Below, piece after piece: positions 12,235 to 23,953 of a stretch of 64,000 nt of DNA. The DNA lies in NCBI GenBank assembly GCA_905221605.1, contig CAJNDS010000017.1, positions 82,001 to 146,000 of the forward strand, read 5' to 3'. Positions within the stretch are counted from its first letter, which is position 1, and each line of letters begins with the position of its first letter. Position numbers and translations under genes: made by a program. This stretch comes from Symbiodinium natans (taxonomy: Eukaryota > Sar > Dinophyceae > Suessiales > Symbiodiniaceae). The notes below the pieces were generated by a model, which saw only the letters and a list, made by a program, of their open reading frames with translations, made no database searches and was not told the origin of the DNA.

Positions 12235-12720
12235 TAGAATTTCAACTTTGAAATTTTTGGGCCCTGAAACCGAAGGTTGAAGAATTGAAGACCCCTAGGA
12301 AAAGCTTTCCCAGGATCTTCGATTCCGGGGCCCGAAACGTCAAAATTTCAAAAAACTCAAACTTGGCATTTTTTGGCGCAAAAACCGAAGATTGAAGAAT
12401 TGAAGATCCCCCAGAAAAGTTTTCCCAGGATCTTCGATTTGGGGACCCGAAAAATTTCAAAGTTTCAAAAGGCCCGAAAACCGAAGATTGAAGAATTGAA
12501 GATACATAGGAAAAGTTTCCTAGAATCTTCAGTTTATGGATGGGGGAATTTCAAATTTGATATTTTTGAAATTTTGAAATTTTTCGGGTCCCAAATCGAA
12601 GATCTTGCAAAAATATTTCCTAGGGATCTTCAATCTTCGGTTTTAGGGCCCTAAGATTTCAAATTTGAAAAGGTTTTCCACAAGAGTCTCCCAGAAATCT
12701 TCAATCTTTTTCTACAAGAG
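12235..12720. repeat. AT-rich array of about 90-110 bp units
   Basis: Imperfect units each contain GAAGATTGAAGAATTGAAGA, then an AGGAAAAG-like stretch, then a TTCCCAGGATCTTCGATT-like stretch. The two parts are partly complementary (GAAGAT and ATCTTC), so each unit can fold back. Open frames rich in KIEELKI are by-products. Confidence 0.7.
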
Positions 12721-12929
12721 TTTTTCAGAATGAAATGAGCGTCTTGTGAAATAACACCCGCACGAAAAAGTTTGAACCCCCCTCCCTCCCCCTCCCTCCC
12801 CCCTCCTCTCCTCTCCGCTGCGCTCTCTGGTTGTTCTTAAGGGCTTGTTCAAGGCTTGTCTTTAAACCCTTATCGGGTTTGAAAGAGAAGGCCAGAAACT
12901 CGAGAGGGCTTAAGGCTGTAATCCCCAAA

Positions 12930-13920
12930 CCGTAGAGCCTATGGGGCTTAGGCTTCAACCTTAAACCCTAACCCTTTAAACCTCATACATAGGGTTTCAA
13001 GGTTAAGCAACTACACTTAAATCCTCAACCTTTAAACCCTATGGTGAAGGTTTGTTAAGGGGGTTAAGGTGCAAAGGTTTAGGGTTTCAAATTTAAGCAT
13101 TCAAACCTAAGGCCATAGAGTTTAAACCTTAAGGGTTTAAGGCCTAGGCATTTACACCTTGACTAGCCTTTGGGATTTAGGGAAAAATTCCGTTCCTTAA
13201 ATAGATGTCGCTACATTCTAAGGAGCGGGATCACCTATTCGTTTAGGATTTGGCGAGTAGCAAGGTTTACGCCTCGTGGGGGTGCACTTTTACGCTCCTC
13301 TTTAAGATTAGAGATTTCGGAACTAAGATTTGGAATCCTCCCGCTTTAGGGCCTGTCCAACTTGATTATGGAATATAGTGAGAGGTGAATCTCATGGTTT
13401 ACGCAATAGGATTCGGGGAATAAGAGTACGGCAATACAATTTAGGGAACAAGATTTCCCATTCTTTAGGATTTTGCAACAAGACTTGGGGAACGGGGCTA
13501 GTTTCCAATGGGATTTAGGGCTCTCTTCGGGGCTGTCCTCTGTAGGACTCAAAGACCATTTTGAAGGCTTAGGGAATAGGACTTCGGGGTGAATAAAATT
13601 TAGGGAACAAGATTCAGGGATCCCGCTCTTAGGACTGAGAATGAAAAGGCACTTTGGGTTTAGGGACCCTCTTTTTAGGGTTTAAGGAATAAGTTTTGCG
13701 AGTAATTACAATTCAAGGAGTTAGATTTAGGGATCCCGCTCTTTAGGATGTAGCGAAAAGAAATTAGGGAACAGGGTTAGCTTTTTGAGGATTTGAATAA
13801 GGGAATAAGATTTAGGCATCCCCTTCTTTAGGATTCTGCCAAAAGATTTAAGGAATAGGACGAGTTTCTATAAGATTTTTAGGGGCTCTCCTAGGGCTCT
13901 GCTCTGTAGGATATGTGGAA
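12930..13920. repeat. degenerate telomere-like tract
   Basis: The tract is dense in TTTAGGG/CCCTAAA variants (TTTAGGGTTTC, TTAGGGATTC, TTTAGGAT). From about 13560 a looser unit of roughly 100 bp appears, containing TTTAGGGATCCCGCTCTTTAGGAT-like sequence. No gene. Confidence 0.6.
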
Positions 13921-13995
13921 GGTTGCCCGGCATTCAGATTGAGTTTGGTATGTACATCCTGAGGCTAGAAGGGCCACAAAACCATGGATCCATGG

Positions 13996-14034
13996 GGGGG
14001 GGGGGGGGGGGGGTGCATATATATATATATATAT
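13996..14034. repeat. poly-G followed by (AT)n
   Basis: A G run of about 18 bases is followed after a few bases by an AT run. Confidence 0.9.
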
Positions 14035-14089
14035 GTACGAGGAACCTCTATGAACTATTTGATGATTCTGTTTCTGGTAGACTAAGGAG

Positions 14090-14795
14090 GGGGTTTGAAT
14101 AGTTTGGGGGTCCTGCCTGGGGCCCCCAATCTATTCACACTATTCAAACTATTCAAACTATACAAACTATTCAAACCTGGGGGGTTTGAATAGTTTGAAT
14201 AGTTTGGGGATCCGGCCTGGGGCCCCCAAACTATTCAAACTATACAAACTATTCAAACCTGGGGGGGGGGTTTGAATAGCCTGAATAGTTTGGGGGTCCA
14301 GCCTGGGGCCCCAAACTATTCAAACTATTGTACCTATTCAAACTATTGAAACTATTCAAACAGTTCAGACTATTCAAACTATTCCAACTACTCAAACTAC
14401 TCAAACTATTCAAACTATTAAAACTATTCAAACTATTCAAACTACTCAAACTACTCAAACTATTCAAACTATTCAAACTATTCAAACTATTCAAACTATT
14501 CAAACTAGTAAAACTATGAAAACTATTAAAACTATTAAAACTATTAAACTATTCAAACTATTCAAACTATTCAAACTATTCAAACTATTCAAACTATTCA
14601 AACTATTCAAACTATTCAAACTATTCAAACTGTTCAAACTGTTCAAACTGTTCAAACTGTTCAAACTGTTCAAACTGTTCAAACCATTCAAACCATTCAA
14701 ACTATTCAAACTATTCAAACTATTCGTACCTGGGGTGGTCTGAATAGTTTGAATAGTTTGGGGTCCAGCCTGGGGCCCCAAACTATTCAAACTGA
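14090..14795. repeat. 9-bp array (TTCAAACTA) with a recurrent palindromic block
   Basis: Dozens of TTCAAACTA/TTCAAACTG nonamers run from about 14325 to 14730. Before and after them a GC-rich block, TTTGGGG-TCC-GCCTGGGGCCCC-AAACTATTC, occurs at about 14103, 14204, 14288 and 14757, with TTTGGGG and CCCCAAA able to pair. Leu-Asn-Ser and Phe-Lys-Leu repeat frames on both strands derive from the nonamer. Confidence 0.85.
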
Positions 14796-15282
14796 GGGAT
14801 GAGAGAGCAAGAGATGACAAAGAAAGGAGAGTGGAACAGAGGTGAGAGGAGGGACAGAGGGCGACTGAAGAGGACAACTCCTCCTCCTAATCTCGCAGCT
14901 ACCAGTCCTCTTCTCCTTTGTCTTCCCGCGCAAGCTCGTCTTGGTTTATCAACAACGGGACAGGAGGGAAGAACAAGGAATGAACAGAGGCCTCCTCTTT
15001 TCATCCCCTCCCCTCTCTCTAATTGTTCTTTCTCTCTTACATTCTCTCTTTCTGTCTGTCTTTTCCCTGGCTCTTGTTCTTATTCTACCATTCTCGGATT
15101 CGCTTCTCTTTCGCTTGTCTTTTGCCGTACTCCCTTGTCTTTTTCCTTGTGCATCGTCTTTGCAAGAATGTTTCACAGTAACTTCGTTCGAGAACCTGTC
15201 CCAATACTAGTTTGCTTGGAGGGTAGATGGTTGTTATTCCGTTTTGCGGGGCATGCGCACGCACTGGGCATGAACTAAAAAA

Positions 15283-15555
15283 ATGAGGTATCTGCTCACA
15301 GTATTCTCGCGGTACCGTGTCCGAATGTTTCATATTTGTTGTTTTAAAACCTATCCCAAGAATAGGTTCCCTCCCGAGGCCCTGTTTTGGGGACTCCCGG
15401 GGCCCGTTTCTGTGGGGCCTCTCCGGACCTTGTTTTGGGGCCTCCTGGGCATGCACGGGGCAGGAGCTACAAAAATGAAATATTTGCTCGCGATACCGTG
15501 TCCGGATGTTTCATAATTATTCTGTTGCAAAACGTATCCCAAGACTAGGTTACCA
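15283..15555. repeat. diverged direct duplication, about 190 bp period
   Basis: Bases 15283-15370 (ATGAGGTATCTGCTC, a TACCGTGTCCGAATGTTTCAT stretch, TATCCCAAGAATAGGTT) are matched by 15474-15552 (ATGAAATATTTGCTC, ATACCGTGTCCGGATGTTTC, TATCCCAAGACTAGGTT). The spacer holds a CTGTTTTGGGG/CTTGTTTTGGGG doublet. Confidence 0.7.
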
Positions 15556-15559
15556 CAGC

Positions 15560-15900
15560 GTCCTCTCCCCAAGGCTTAGGGGTAGGGTTTCGTTCTTAGG
15601 GGTTTAGTGCGAAAGAGACACACGGTGTAGTCTCTGTCTTTCACCTCTAGGGAGGTAGGTAGGCTCTTGTGATACTATATTACATTTTTTTGGCTTGGGG
15701 TTTAGGGTTACGGTCTAGGGTTGGGGTTTAGAAGCATTTTTCAGAGAAACGTAATTGCCATATTCGAGAACTCTGTTAATCATAGCAGTAGTATAGACTA
15801 GTATGAAAAACAAGGGAGGATCATCACATTATACATAAAGGTTCCTGCCTCATCATATATATATATATATATATATTTTTCTATATATATACATATATGC
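15560..15900. repeat. short telomere-like tract and (AT)n
   Basis: TTTAGGG-like heptamers cluster at about 15580-15610 and 15690-15735. A TATATA run lies at about 15855-15897. Nothing else was recognised. Confidence 0.55.
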
Positions 15901-17500
15901 CCATGTTTCGAGAACGGCTTCGAGAAGCTGTGCTGCTGAGGCACCCATGGTTGCTCCAGGCTCCTTCAAGATCTGGCAGAACCTCGCAGTCGGCGACACT
16001 CTCTGTCACTCTGTCACGACAGCCACTTCTCAAAGAAGGGCCCAACAGAACTGTGCCGGCGTCCCGCATGTGGTCCTGGCACAACATAAACAAACTGAAG
16101 GTCGCTGGAATCTTCTGAAAGTTCTGACATGTTCTGATCCTTGAGCTCCTGCCAGGTCACACCTTGGCAATCGGATTTATGGCTCTATGCAGCGCACCTT
16201 ACAAGCTGAGGCCAACGCTGTAGGCCAGGTTCCCTACAAAGACTCGGCAACCGATTCCTGCGGGATGAGAGATGGGACTCAGAAATGCCCGAAAGGTCAG
16301 TGTCTACAGTAGATGGGGCAGCCTCCACGTTCGTGCCCATCTCTGCCTGAGGCTCAACACATTTGTTTGTTAAACCCCCTTGCAACAAAATGCGGCACAT
16401 TAGCCTGACCGGCTTGCTCTCACCCTCGTCTTCTGCGCTCCTTAGACCCCGAAACTCTGTCTCTCTCTCCTTCTTCTTCCATCTCCACAGCGACACAAGA
16501 GCTCCCTCTCTCCCTCTCTCCCCCTCTCCATCTCTTTGCCCGAGCAGCCGTGGATGGGCCGCCATTTCCGCTCATCATAGGACCTCGAGCGTGACAAGCG
16601 TGACAAGCGTGACAAGCGTGACAAGCCACAATGCCGGGGAAGCTTGAAGCTTAAGTGGAGCTCGCGTATTCTCGCTTTTGAAAAACGTAAAAAGAAGGCA
16701 AAAGAGCGAGAAGTCTCCCTCTCCCTCCCTCTCCCTCCCCAACGCTAAGCCCGGCGCCGGCTCCGAGCCCGGGAGGCGACCTCACAGAGAGAGGCTCCCA
16801 GAGAGAGCGTCAAGAGAGAGCGCATTCTTTCTTCTCTCACTTGTTGTTTCTTTGCTTTTTGCTTTTTTTTTTAGCACTTTTCGCCACTTCGCCACTTCGC
16901 CGAGGCACGGGGACTCGAAGCTCCTCACGTCGTCCTCTGTGGAAACTGAAGAGCAGCCCCCCAACCAAAAAAAGGTCACCACCTCAAGCCACACGCTTCT
17001 TTCAGGCTGGTCATACTGGAGAGCACTCCGACGGAGCGCTGCCCTGCTTTCACGTCCTCGATAGCTTGGGCCGTCGTCCTCACGGTCCTCCCCTGCGAGA
17101 AAAGCACTGCAGCTGCTCTCAGCTTGGCACTACTTCGTAATGCTAGATAATACTTCAACAAATCCACAGAGCGATTCATCCACAGAGCAAACTCAACATC
17201 CACACTAACCATCCCAATTGCTCAGTTGTCTCAATCTCAGATTGCATTCGAAGCGACGCACAAAGATCAGCCGGCCCTTAAGCTCCGAATCAGACCTTGG
17301 GCCGCGTATTCCGAAAGCATGCGAGAGCTCTCTCTTTCTCATTTCTTCCCATTTCTTCCCATTCCTTCCTCTCCGTGTCGGGCGCCCCACAGCTCCCGGA
17401 TGGCTCGTTGGGCTGCAGAGGCGGAGGCATACTCCACAATACCTCGAAGTCGAAGAAGACTCGATGAAGGCATCACAGCGGCATAAGGCTTAAAAGCATT
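15900..17500. other. unassigned sequence, no gene seen
   Basis: A short GTGACAAGC repeat (five units) lies at about 16580-16626. Other frames lack recognisable features. Confidence 0.35.
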
Positions 17501-17995
17501 CAGCTTCGCATGATGTTCACGTATTTGAAGCGGACGAGATCCCAGCCGCAACCCTTGGACCCAAGCGCCTGGGTCAGAACTTGGCCCATGCTCCCGCATG
17601 CTCCCGCATGCTCCCACACGCTCCCGCAGCAAAAGTCGTCGAATATCGAAGTTGCTGAAAGCACGACTTGGCGCCAAGCAGTTCCAGGCTCTGCCAAGAT
17701 GTCACAGCGCACGACCTTGGCTTCTCCAGAGCACACTTCAAGGCCGATCTTAAGAACCATCCCTACTGAGTAGAGCCTATAGAAGCAGCCTGCAGGCCCT
17801 AGGCCCTAGGCCTCACCACACTGCCGCATGTGATCTTTCAGCGCCTCCACCACACCCAACGCAGCACAACACAACAGTGAACCACGCCAAGCGTGATTTC
17901 AGAATCTTCGGACTTTCCTTTCGCTGCCAGCCTGCCACGTGACGCTGTACGGCAAGTTCCTCGAACACCCGAGCTGCTGAGTCATGGCTGGTCAG
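17500..17995 (-). CDS. coding-like block, copy 1 of a diverged duplication (CDILAEPGT motif)
   Basis: The minus strand encodes CDILAEPGTAWRQVVLSATS around 17705-17645, inside an 86-codon open frame ending at 17500. A second block at about 19025-19290 encodes CDILAEPGTVPNLALDTT in the same orientation. Markers that follow on the plus strand also recur with matching spacing (CATGTGATC near 17827 and 19162; GCAAGTTCC/GCAGGTTCC near 17953 and 19265). Conservation of the peptide while surrounding bases have drifted suggests selection on protein, that is, exons of a repeated domain or paralogues. The family was not recognised. Confidence 0.35.
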
Positions 17996-18639
17996 GCAAA
18001 TGCATGTCAAAGGGCAGCGCCCGACGAACACTTTGCGGCCTCCTCTGGATGGGATGGTCAAAATGTCAAAGTTCGGAAATTCAAACAAACATCGTCAGAA
18101 GCATCCCATTGCATCTCGCAAGTGTGACCCCACCTTGTGCCGATCGTCGAGGCCTGAGCCGCAGACGGCCAATACAGGAACACAAGAGAGCTGAGGGCAG
18201 GGCACACGGGAACATGCTCTGTTCTGAGCTGTGAACTCCCGATCTTCTCTGACAAAGATTTTCCCTGAAGGCGAGTGAATCCACATCAACTCCCGCTCAG
18301 TGATCTTGGCGACTATAAGGGCCCGGCGCCCCTTAATCTCCTGACCACGCATCGTAAGTCTTAAGTGGAGACTCACGTGACCCGGCAACGCTCCACGCGT
18401 AGCCGAGCGGCGGTATCCGTCAGCTGGTTCACGGCCCGCGCTGCCTGAGAGAAGCGGGGAACAAAAAATGGTACAAAGAGGAAGGATAAAGGATTCGCAG
18501 AAGAACACTGTAACAAAATAAGGGTCTAAACGAGTTCTCGTCCCTCACTTTTCTGGGTCTCTCGGCGCCGGCTGCGCTGGCAAACTCCACGAGGCCTCGG
18601 CATCGCAGAAGTAACTTCAAAACAAAGGCCACGGAGCTC

Positions 18640-18870
18640 GTCTGGCATTGTTTGGTTTTACGGTCAAAAGAAAGAGTATGCATCCGCCGAGGCGTAGGAG
18701 TATGGGTAGCACAAAGCAGGTACCCCACCTCGAACCCCTCCCAATCGCCACAATTTTGCACCCTTTTATTTTTTGAATGGGTGCCCCTTACCAGAGGCAT
18801 TTGGGCTTGGCACCTCTGCGCGGGCCCCGACCGAGGCGGTTCGCGTAGCGTTGAAATTTACATATCTTAC
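18640..18870. other. unassigned, contains dispersed repeat 18831-18860
   Basis: CCGAGGCGGTTCGCGTAGCG followed by TTGAAATTTA (18831-18860) closely matches 39619-39647. Confidence 0.5.
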
Positions 18871-19019
18871 ATGCTTCGGGAGAGTTTTTGAGAATTTTGC
18901 GCAGAAGTGTGAGGGCTCCACCGCAGCCCTTGCTGCCCATAGCCTCCCGACGAACGAGCTTCAACAAAAGAGAAAGGGAGAGAGGGCACTGTAAAAACGA
19001 TTCGCGTGTTACGTCGCTG

Positions 19020-19300
19020 CGTGTCGTGTCCAAGGCCAAGTTGGGGACTGTTCCAGGCTCAGCGAGGATGTCGCAGTGCAGAACCTCGAGATACAGGTAT
19101 CACAAGTCGCATTGTTGCTTCAACATGCAATCGATGAGGCTCTGTCATCTCCCGCTTGCCTCATGTGATCCTGCAGGCCGCGCAAGCGCACGGGAAGCTA
19201 TGTCAATGTCTACCTGTCCAAACATGCCGGGAAACCTTCAGTTCCTGCCAGGTGCAACTGTAGGGCAGGTTCCCAACCTGACAGCCGCTTTCTGCCACTA
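19020..19300 (-). CDS. coding-like block, copy 2 of the CDILAEPGT duplication
   Basis: This is the partner of the block near 17645-17990. On the minus strand the peptide LEVLHCDILAEPGTVPNLAL is open within an 83-codon frame (18788-19039) and its upstream continuation. The offset between the copies shrinks steadily from about 1367 to 1312 bases along the block, as expected of an old tandem duplication with small indels. No domain assignment. Confidence 0.3.
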
Positions 19301-19500
19301 GAACCCGGAACGGCATGCAAGGCACATGGAGCCCGTGCTGCTCGTCATGAGCTGCGGGTAATAACTGGTCGTGGACTCGGAGCGCCAGACTTCATTTTAT
19401 TAAACGAATACCGGGTATCGATGCCCGAAGCTCCCTCAGTGGGACTCCGTGGGAGACGAAAACAACGCTGCACAACACCGCCACAACGCCGCCACAACGA

Positions 19501-19808
19501 GGCCCTGGAAAAGGCCCTAGACCCTCTTAGGGACGCCAGCCCCTCCTCCCCGAAAAACTTATTCCATCTGCAAGTCCTGTGACAAAAAGTTGCAGGCCAC
19601 AAGGCCCTGAGTTTTGTGACAAAATGGAACCCTCTTATGGACGCCACCCCACCCCCCCCCCTTCTGGTCACAAAAACTCAGAGCCTTGTGGCCTGCAACT
19701 TTTTGTCACAGAACCTGCAGATAGACTGTGTTTTCCGGGGGGGGGGGGGGGGGGGGGGAGGGGCGGGCTGGCGTTCCTAAGAGGGGTTCTAGGGCCTTTT
19801 CCAGGGGC
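19501..19808. repeat. large imperfect inverted repeat (foldback, about 120-140 bp arms)
   Basis: The left arm 19501-19620 is complementary to the right arm 19667-19808. Marker pairs are GACAAAAAGTTGCAGGCCAC (19581-19600) with GTGGCCTGCAACTTTTTGTC (19688-19707), and GGAAAAGGCCCTAGA on the left with TCTAGGGCCTTTTCC on the right. The arms differ by a poly-G run of about 22 bases on the right (19737-19758). The spacer is about 46 bases. No transposase or obvious target-site duplication was seen, so a non-autonomous foldback element or a hairpin-forming locus are both possible. Confidence 0.75.
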
Positions 19809-20079
19809 CTGCAACGTTTGTTACAGAACTGATTCCAGGGCAACGTTTTGTCAACCTACCTATATACATACTCATCGCTGGAAGTTTTTCTAACTGCACC
19901 TCGGGGAAAAGATATTCTATCTGCAACGCTGGGTATCGTAACTGCAACTAACGTCTGGAAAATCAATATTCTAACTGCAAGGTTTGGCCGAGGGTAATTT
20001 CTTGTTCAAAAAACCCAAAATGTACTGGGCGGAGGGTAAACACAAAAAAAGAATCTACCTGCAAGTTTGCCACTATATA

Positions 20080-20460
20080 GCGTTCAGGGTTTACGATGTG
20101 GGGTGTGCGGTGTAGGGTCCCGAAGATCGTTTGAACAGCCGGCATTCGCATTGCTTCCGACTTCGGAACTCGCTGCTCGTCTTTAGACCAGACACGTACA
20201 CGACACCACGTAGATCCGCGCTTTCCAAGCACTCGAGTCCATGCGGCAAGGCCACATTCTCACCTAATTCCATAATCGCACTACACCCTAAACCCTCAAC
20301 CCTAAACCCGAAACGCAAAACCTTCTGGGATAGGGCATCATAGGGTATCTATTTCCACTGTGAGGCAAATATTGTCCGAAGGTCATGCAAGCAGTCGGCT
20401 GGTCAATCCCTAAACCCTAAACCCTAAAACCTGAAACCCTGAACCCAAAGGCTGCAAAGA
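20080..20460. repeat. telomere-like tract
   Basis: CCCTAAACCCTCAACCCTAAA and CCCTAAACCCTAAACCCTAAA stretches lie near 20284-20310 and 20408-20440, with degenerate heptamers around them. Confidence 0.65.
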
Positions 20461-20499
20461 GCTGCCAAGCCAGTAGCATTTGACGTGTCGTTTTCCTGG

Positions 20500-21880
20500 C
20501 AATGCCCCTCGCAGCTCGAACTACACTTCTTTCCACACCCTGCTATCGGAGGACTTTCCGTAAGGCTCTATGTACCTAGGTTTCGGGTTAAGGGGTTTAG
20601 GGGCTCGGGTGTATATTTGGGCCCCACAGTTGCTATGTGGGAACCCCTTTAAGGCCTACATCCTCATGAAGGGAGACCTGGTTGTGGAGTTTATGAGTGG
20701 GTAAGATAGGGGTCTTAATAGTTGGAACACTTTGTTTTTTGAAGGGGGGGAAGTTATAGTATAATTACAGAGGGACCATAAACGCATTTCCCAGAATAGG
20801 GCTACCCCCAGCCAAAATACTATAATCCTCTAATTACTATAGGAACCCCCAACAAGGGTACCCCTATTTTCGGAAACCCCACTATTCGTGATGATTCCAA
20901 CCTCAGACTAAACAATCACCCGCAAGTGTCTCGCAGCGCTCTCAAACTCCCAAGCCCGGCCCAAGCCCTGTCATCTCGGCTCCAAACGAAGACGCTGCTT
21001 CCGGAGCATGCCTACTAAGGAAGTGACAGAGAGTGGCAAAGTTGAATGTCAACGTCAAGAGTGCATGAAAGCTCACAATGATGTTCACCTGCGCCTCCGA
21101 CCGGTAAGCCCTCCCCCCCTCCGCCTCCTATGCCCTGGAATCTGAGGACTTGGGACCGCGTGAACCCTTCGGGGCCCTTCGGGTAGTGGTCCACGGGATG
21201 AACGCCGCAACGGCTGCCGAACCCGAGACCCGAGCGCTCAGGTTCGAAAAATCGAAGCCTTGATTTCAAGATGTAAGACTTGGGAAGTCCAGGCGCCCAG
21301 CGGCGCCGAGGGCATCAAAATGTATCAACGTAGCCAGCTATGTTGCGAATTGCCGTAACATCAAGGGTGCGCACATCTTGGTGGATCTCATCTCCGTCCT
21401 GGCTACATCCTCCTCAGCCGCCTGGCCTCGATGCCGTGACTATAGAATGCCCATCGAACCTCGAAAGCACCAACCCGGGATTCTGCCACCCTGGCACATA
21501 ATGCTCAGCAAACGGCGGACACAAAGACAAGCGGGCGTCACGCTCAGCAAACATTGTTCTGAACCCAAAATGATTCTCAATACATCGCTGCGGCGCTTTT
21601 ATGCCATTCACATACTCGCCGGATACAAATGCATTGCATGCTGGTCTACATGAACGAGACAGTTGTACAACAACGGCATTTATGACGATTCATGTGAGTG
21701 TTGCTTTGACTGTAAACTCTGCCTATTAGGAAGTCCAACATTTGCAACAATCCTAATTCTTCAGCAAGCGCAAAAGTCACAATTCACAGACCAGAAACAA
21801 ACAACGCGAAACCCAGCATCACCACCACAAACAAGTTGCATCCTGATGTTTGCAACTTGCTGTTCTGCAGGGCTCAAGCG
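20500..21880. other. unassigned sequence, no gene seen
   Basis: The stretch includes the second copy of the 681-701 repeat at 20860-20880. A 91-codon plus frame at 21378-21653 has no recognisable motif. Confidence 0.35.
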
Positions 21881-21889
21881 GACAGGCAA

Positions 21890-21943
21890 GTGCAAGTGCA
21901 AGTGCAAGTGCAAGTGCAAGTGCAAGTGCAAGTGCAAGTGCAA
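21890..21943. repeat. (CAAGTG)n hexamer array
   Basis: About nine CAAGTG units. A looser copy with CAAGTGCAACTG units lies at about 22672-22712. Confidence 0.9.
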
Positions 21944-22669
21944 TGGCATCTATTGTTTTTGGATACATTGACATAGGTTCCTGCTTGTGTTTATCTGCTG
22001 TTCGCATTCCGTGTGATTAATGGAAGCCCATATGAATACTCTCCAAGCGTCATATGAGCATTGCGTTTGCCGATGGGGAAAGCGGTGGAGGCAGGGGGGG
22101 TGGGTGGGGTGGGTGGCTTGTGACTTGTCGCTCTGGCCATGTTCAAGATTCAAGAATGGTCTTGACCACCATCCCTTCCACGGAGTCTCTTCATCTTGGT
22201 TGCAGGCAGAGCGGCACCCAAGTCCACAAAACGTTTGTTGAACTAGCCTCCCTGAAGGGGCTGGAACTCTGCTGGGGCCTTTCGGGGTCCTGTCTACAGA
22301 GCCCAACTCTGATGCAGTACTAAGCCCAGCAATCTATGCCTTCCGCCCGTGCTTCTCCGCCAGCTCATCGAGGGTCATGTCCTGAGCCGCAACTTCTCCG
22401 TGTGCTTTAGACGAAAGGGCGGCATGCGCTACTGTATCATGTTCTTGAATGCTTGGGCCAGTGTCGCCGCTCTATCAGAAGTGCATCAGCTGCGCTAGTG
22501 ACATTCAAGCAACTTTTGGCTTTTGTCAGTCATTCTTTTTTATTCATTGCTGCAGCGGTCGATCTCCGGGGCTTGGGCCAACTTCACCGAAGGCTTCCAT
22601 GCCATTGTTGCGGGCAAAGAGCGCCGCCGCGCCACGCAGGCGCCACGCGGCGCTTGTGCTTCAAGTACG

Positions 22670-22750
22670 TTGCAAGTGCAACTGCAAGTGCAACTGCAAG
22701 AGCAACTGCAAGTGCAATATAGTGCACGTGCATGTACATTGCAAGTGCTT
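22670..22750. repeat. degenerate (CAAGTGCAACTG)n array
   Basis: Twelve-base units related to the hexamer array at 21890-21943, with Cys-Lys and Asn frames as by-products. Confidence 0.8.
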
Positions 22751-23048
22751 GGAGTGCCGTCTTGGAAATTCCTCTGCGCCGCCTCTGAACTTGCCCAAGC
22801 ATGTCCAAATCTCCATTCCTCTACATGGAAAACATGCTTCTGCCATCAGCCCCAGCAACTATCTAGCACATGCTTCTGGTAGCCATCGGCTTCGGCATGG
22901 AAACATGTGTGACAGCAACACGACGGAAGGAGCCATTCGTTCGCTCAATGACCTGATCTCTGCCACAACTTTCTCGGCCCGCCATCTTGATTAGCTATGC
23001 ACACGGTGCCTCAGCTTCGTCGACCTGCCCAGGGATTGTTACTAACTC

Positions 23049-23753
23049 TTGCTCTGTCTGCCACTCTCATCTCCACTCTCATCTCTAGACCGTCTGCTGT
23101 GCAGCAGATCCGATGGCCTCGCTTTTTGTGCCAGGGACGCACCCTGCACAGTGTCACCGTTCAGTTTCAGTGGAGGCGAAGCATTCCATGAAACTGACTG
23201 CTGTTCTGCTGCCTCAAAGCCAAACCATGACCAAAAGTCCTGGTCTCATTCCAGTTTTCGAAAAGCAAACATACAGACATGCTCTGAAACTCTTGAGAAA
23301 GTGTGCCTGAGGCTGAGGCGCCTGCATCATCACGTCGATGCACGGACGATATGCGCTCCTGGAGCTCAACACAGTGATTACGCAGCGACAATTCTCAGCT
23401 GTCCAAAGTTCCAACATGTTTTCCACTCCGTTCGGCAGGCTGAGCCGCCTCGCTGGCTCTGCCGTCAACGGCACGGTGAGCCCTCGAAGTGGGACACAGC
23501 TATCACAGCGCGTTGGCTGAGTCGACATGAACCGAAGACGACTGAGATCAGTGTCAGCTTTGAGCGAAGCACTGACCTCGAAAGTAAAAAGGGAGTCCCC
23601 CGGTGTCAAGGGCATCCCTTCTACGTTAACGCACCTCTGGAACGCCGCAGGATATGGTCACATATGCCGTTATTGCGAAGTTCACACCAACCGAAGTTGC
23701 TACTGAAGCGTTGCAAAGACTGCGGCCTTCATGTCGCAACGCGTTTCCTTTGA
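23049..23753 (+). CDS. 234-codon ORF of unknown function, doubtful
   Basis: The frame is not explained by a repeat and is unusually long for this window. The product is Ser, His and Arg rich. One segment (near codons 110-125) has a Cys-Pro after spaced Cys and His, recalling zinc-binding tails of LINE reverse transcriptases, but no catalytic motif is present. In another plus frame at about 23630-23690 the peptide HLWNAAGYGHICRYCE could bind zinc. On the opposite strand a 133-codon frame (23214-23615) is also open, so neither strand is established. Confidence 0.2.
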   Translation: MLCLPLSSPLSSLDRLLCSRSDGLAFCARDAPCTVSPFSFSGGEAFHETDCCSAASKPNHDQKSWSHSSFRKANIQTCSETLEKVCLRLRRLHHHVDARTICAPGAQHSDYAATILSCPKFQHVFHSVRQAEPPRWLCRQRHGEPSKWDTAITARWLSRHEPKTTEISVSFERSTDLESKKGVPRCQGHPFYVNAPLERRRIWSHMPLLRSSHQPKLLLKRCKDCGLHVATRFL

Positions 23754-23953
23754 ACGGCTGCTCTCATGAGGCACTGGGCTTTCAGTGGTTCAGGGCGAAG
23801 GTCCATCCCAAATATACTCCTCACAAGCATTGGCCGGTATCGGCGAATAAGTGTTCGCTTACAGCTCGGGGGTCCTCGGTGCTTCCCAGGGAGTTCCTTC
23901 GCGGAATCTCCTTGAGAAAAAAACACTATGCATTTTAAAGCGAAGGAACTCAC

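Noticed and set aside
14249-14877. Leu-Asn-Ser repeat proteins
   Set aside because: They are translations of the 9-bp TTCAAACTA array.
23330-23420. Zinc-binding tail of a LINE reverse transcriptase (ILSCPKF)
   Set aside because: Only a few residues fit; there is no catalytic FADD-type motif in any frame nearby.
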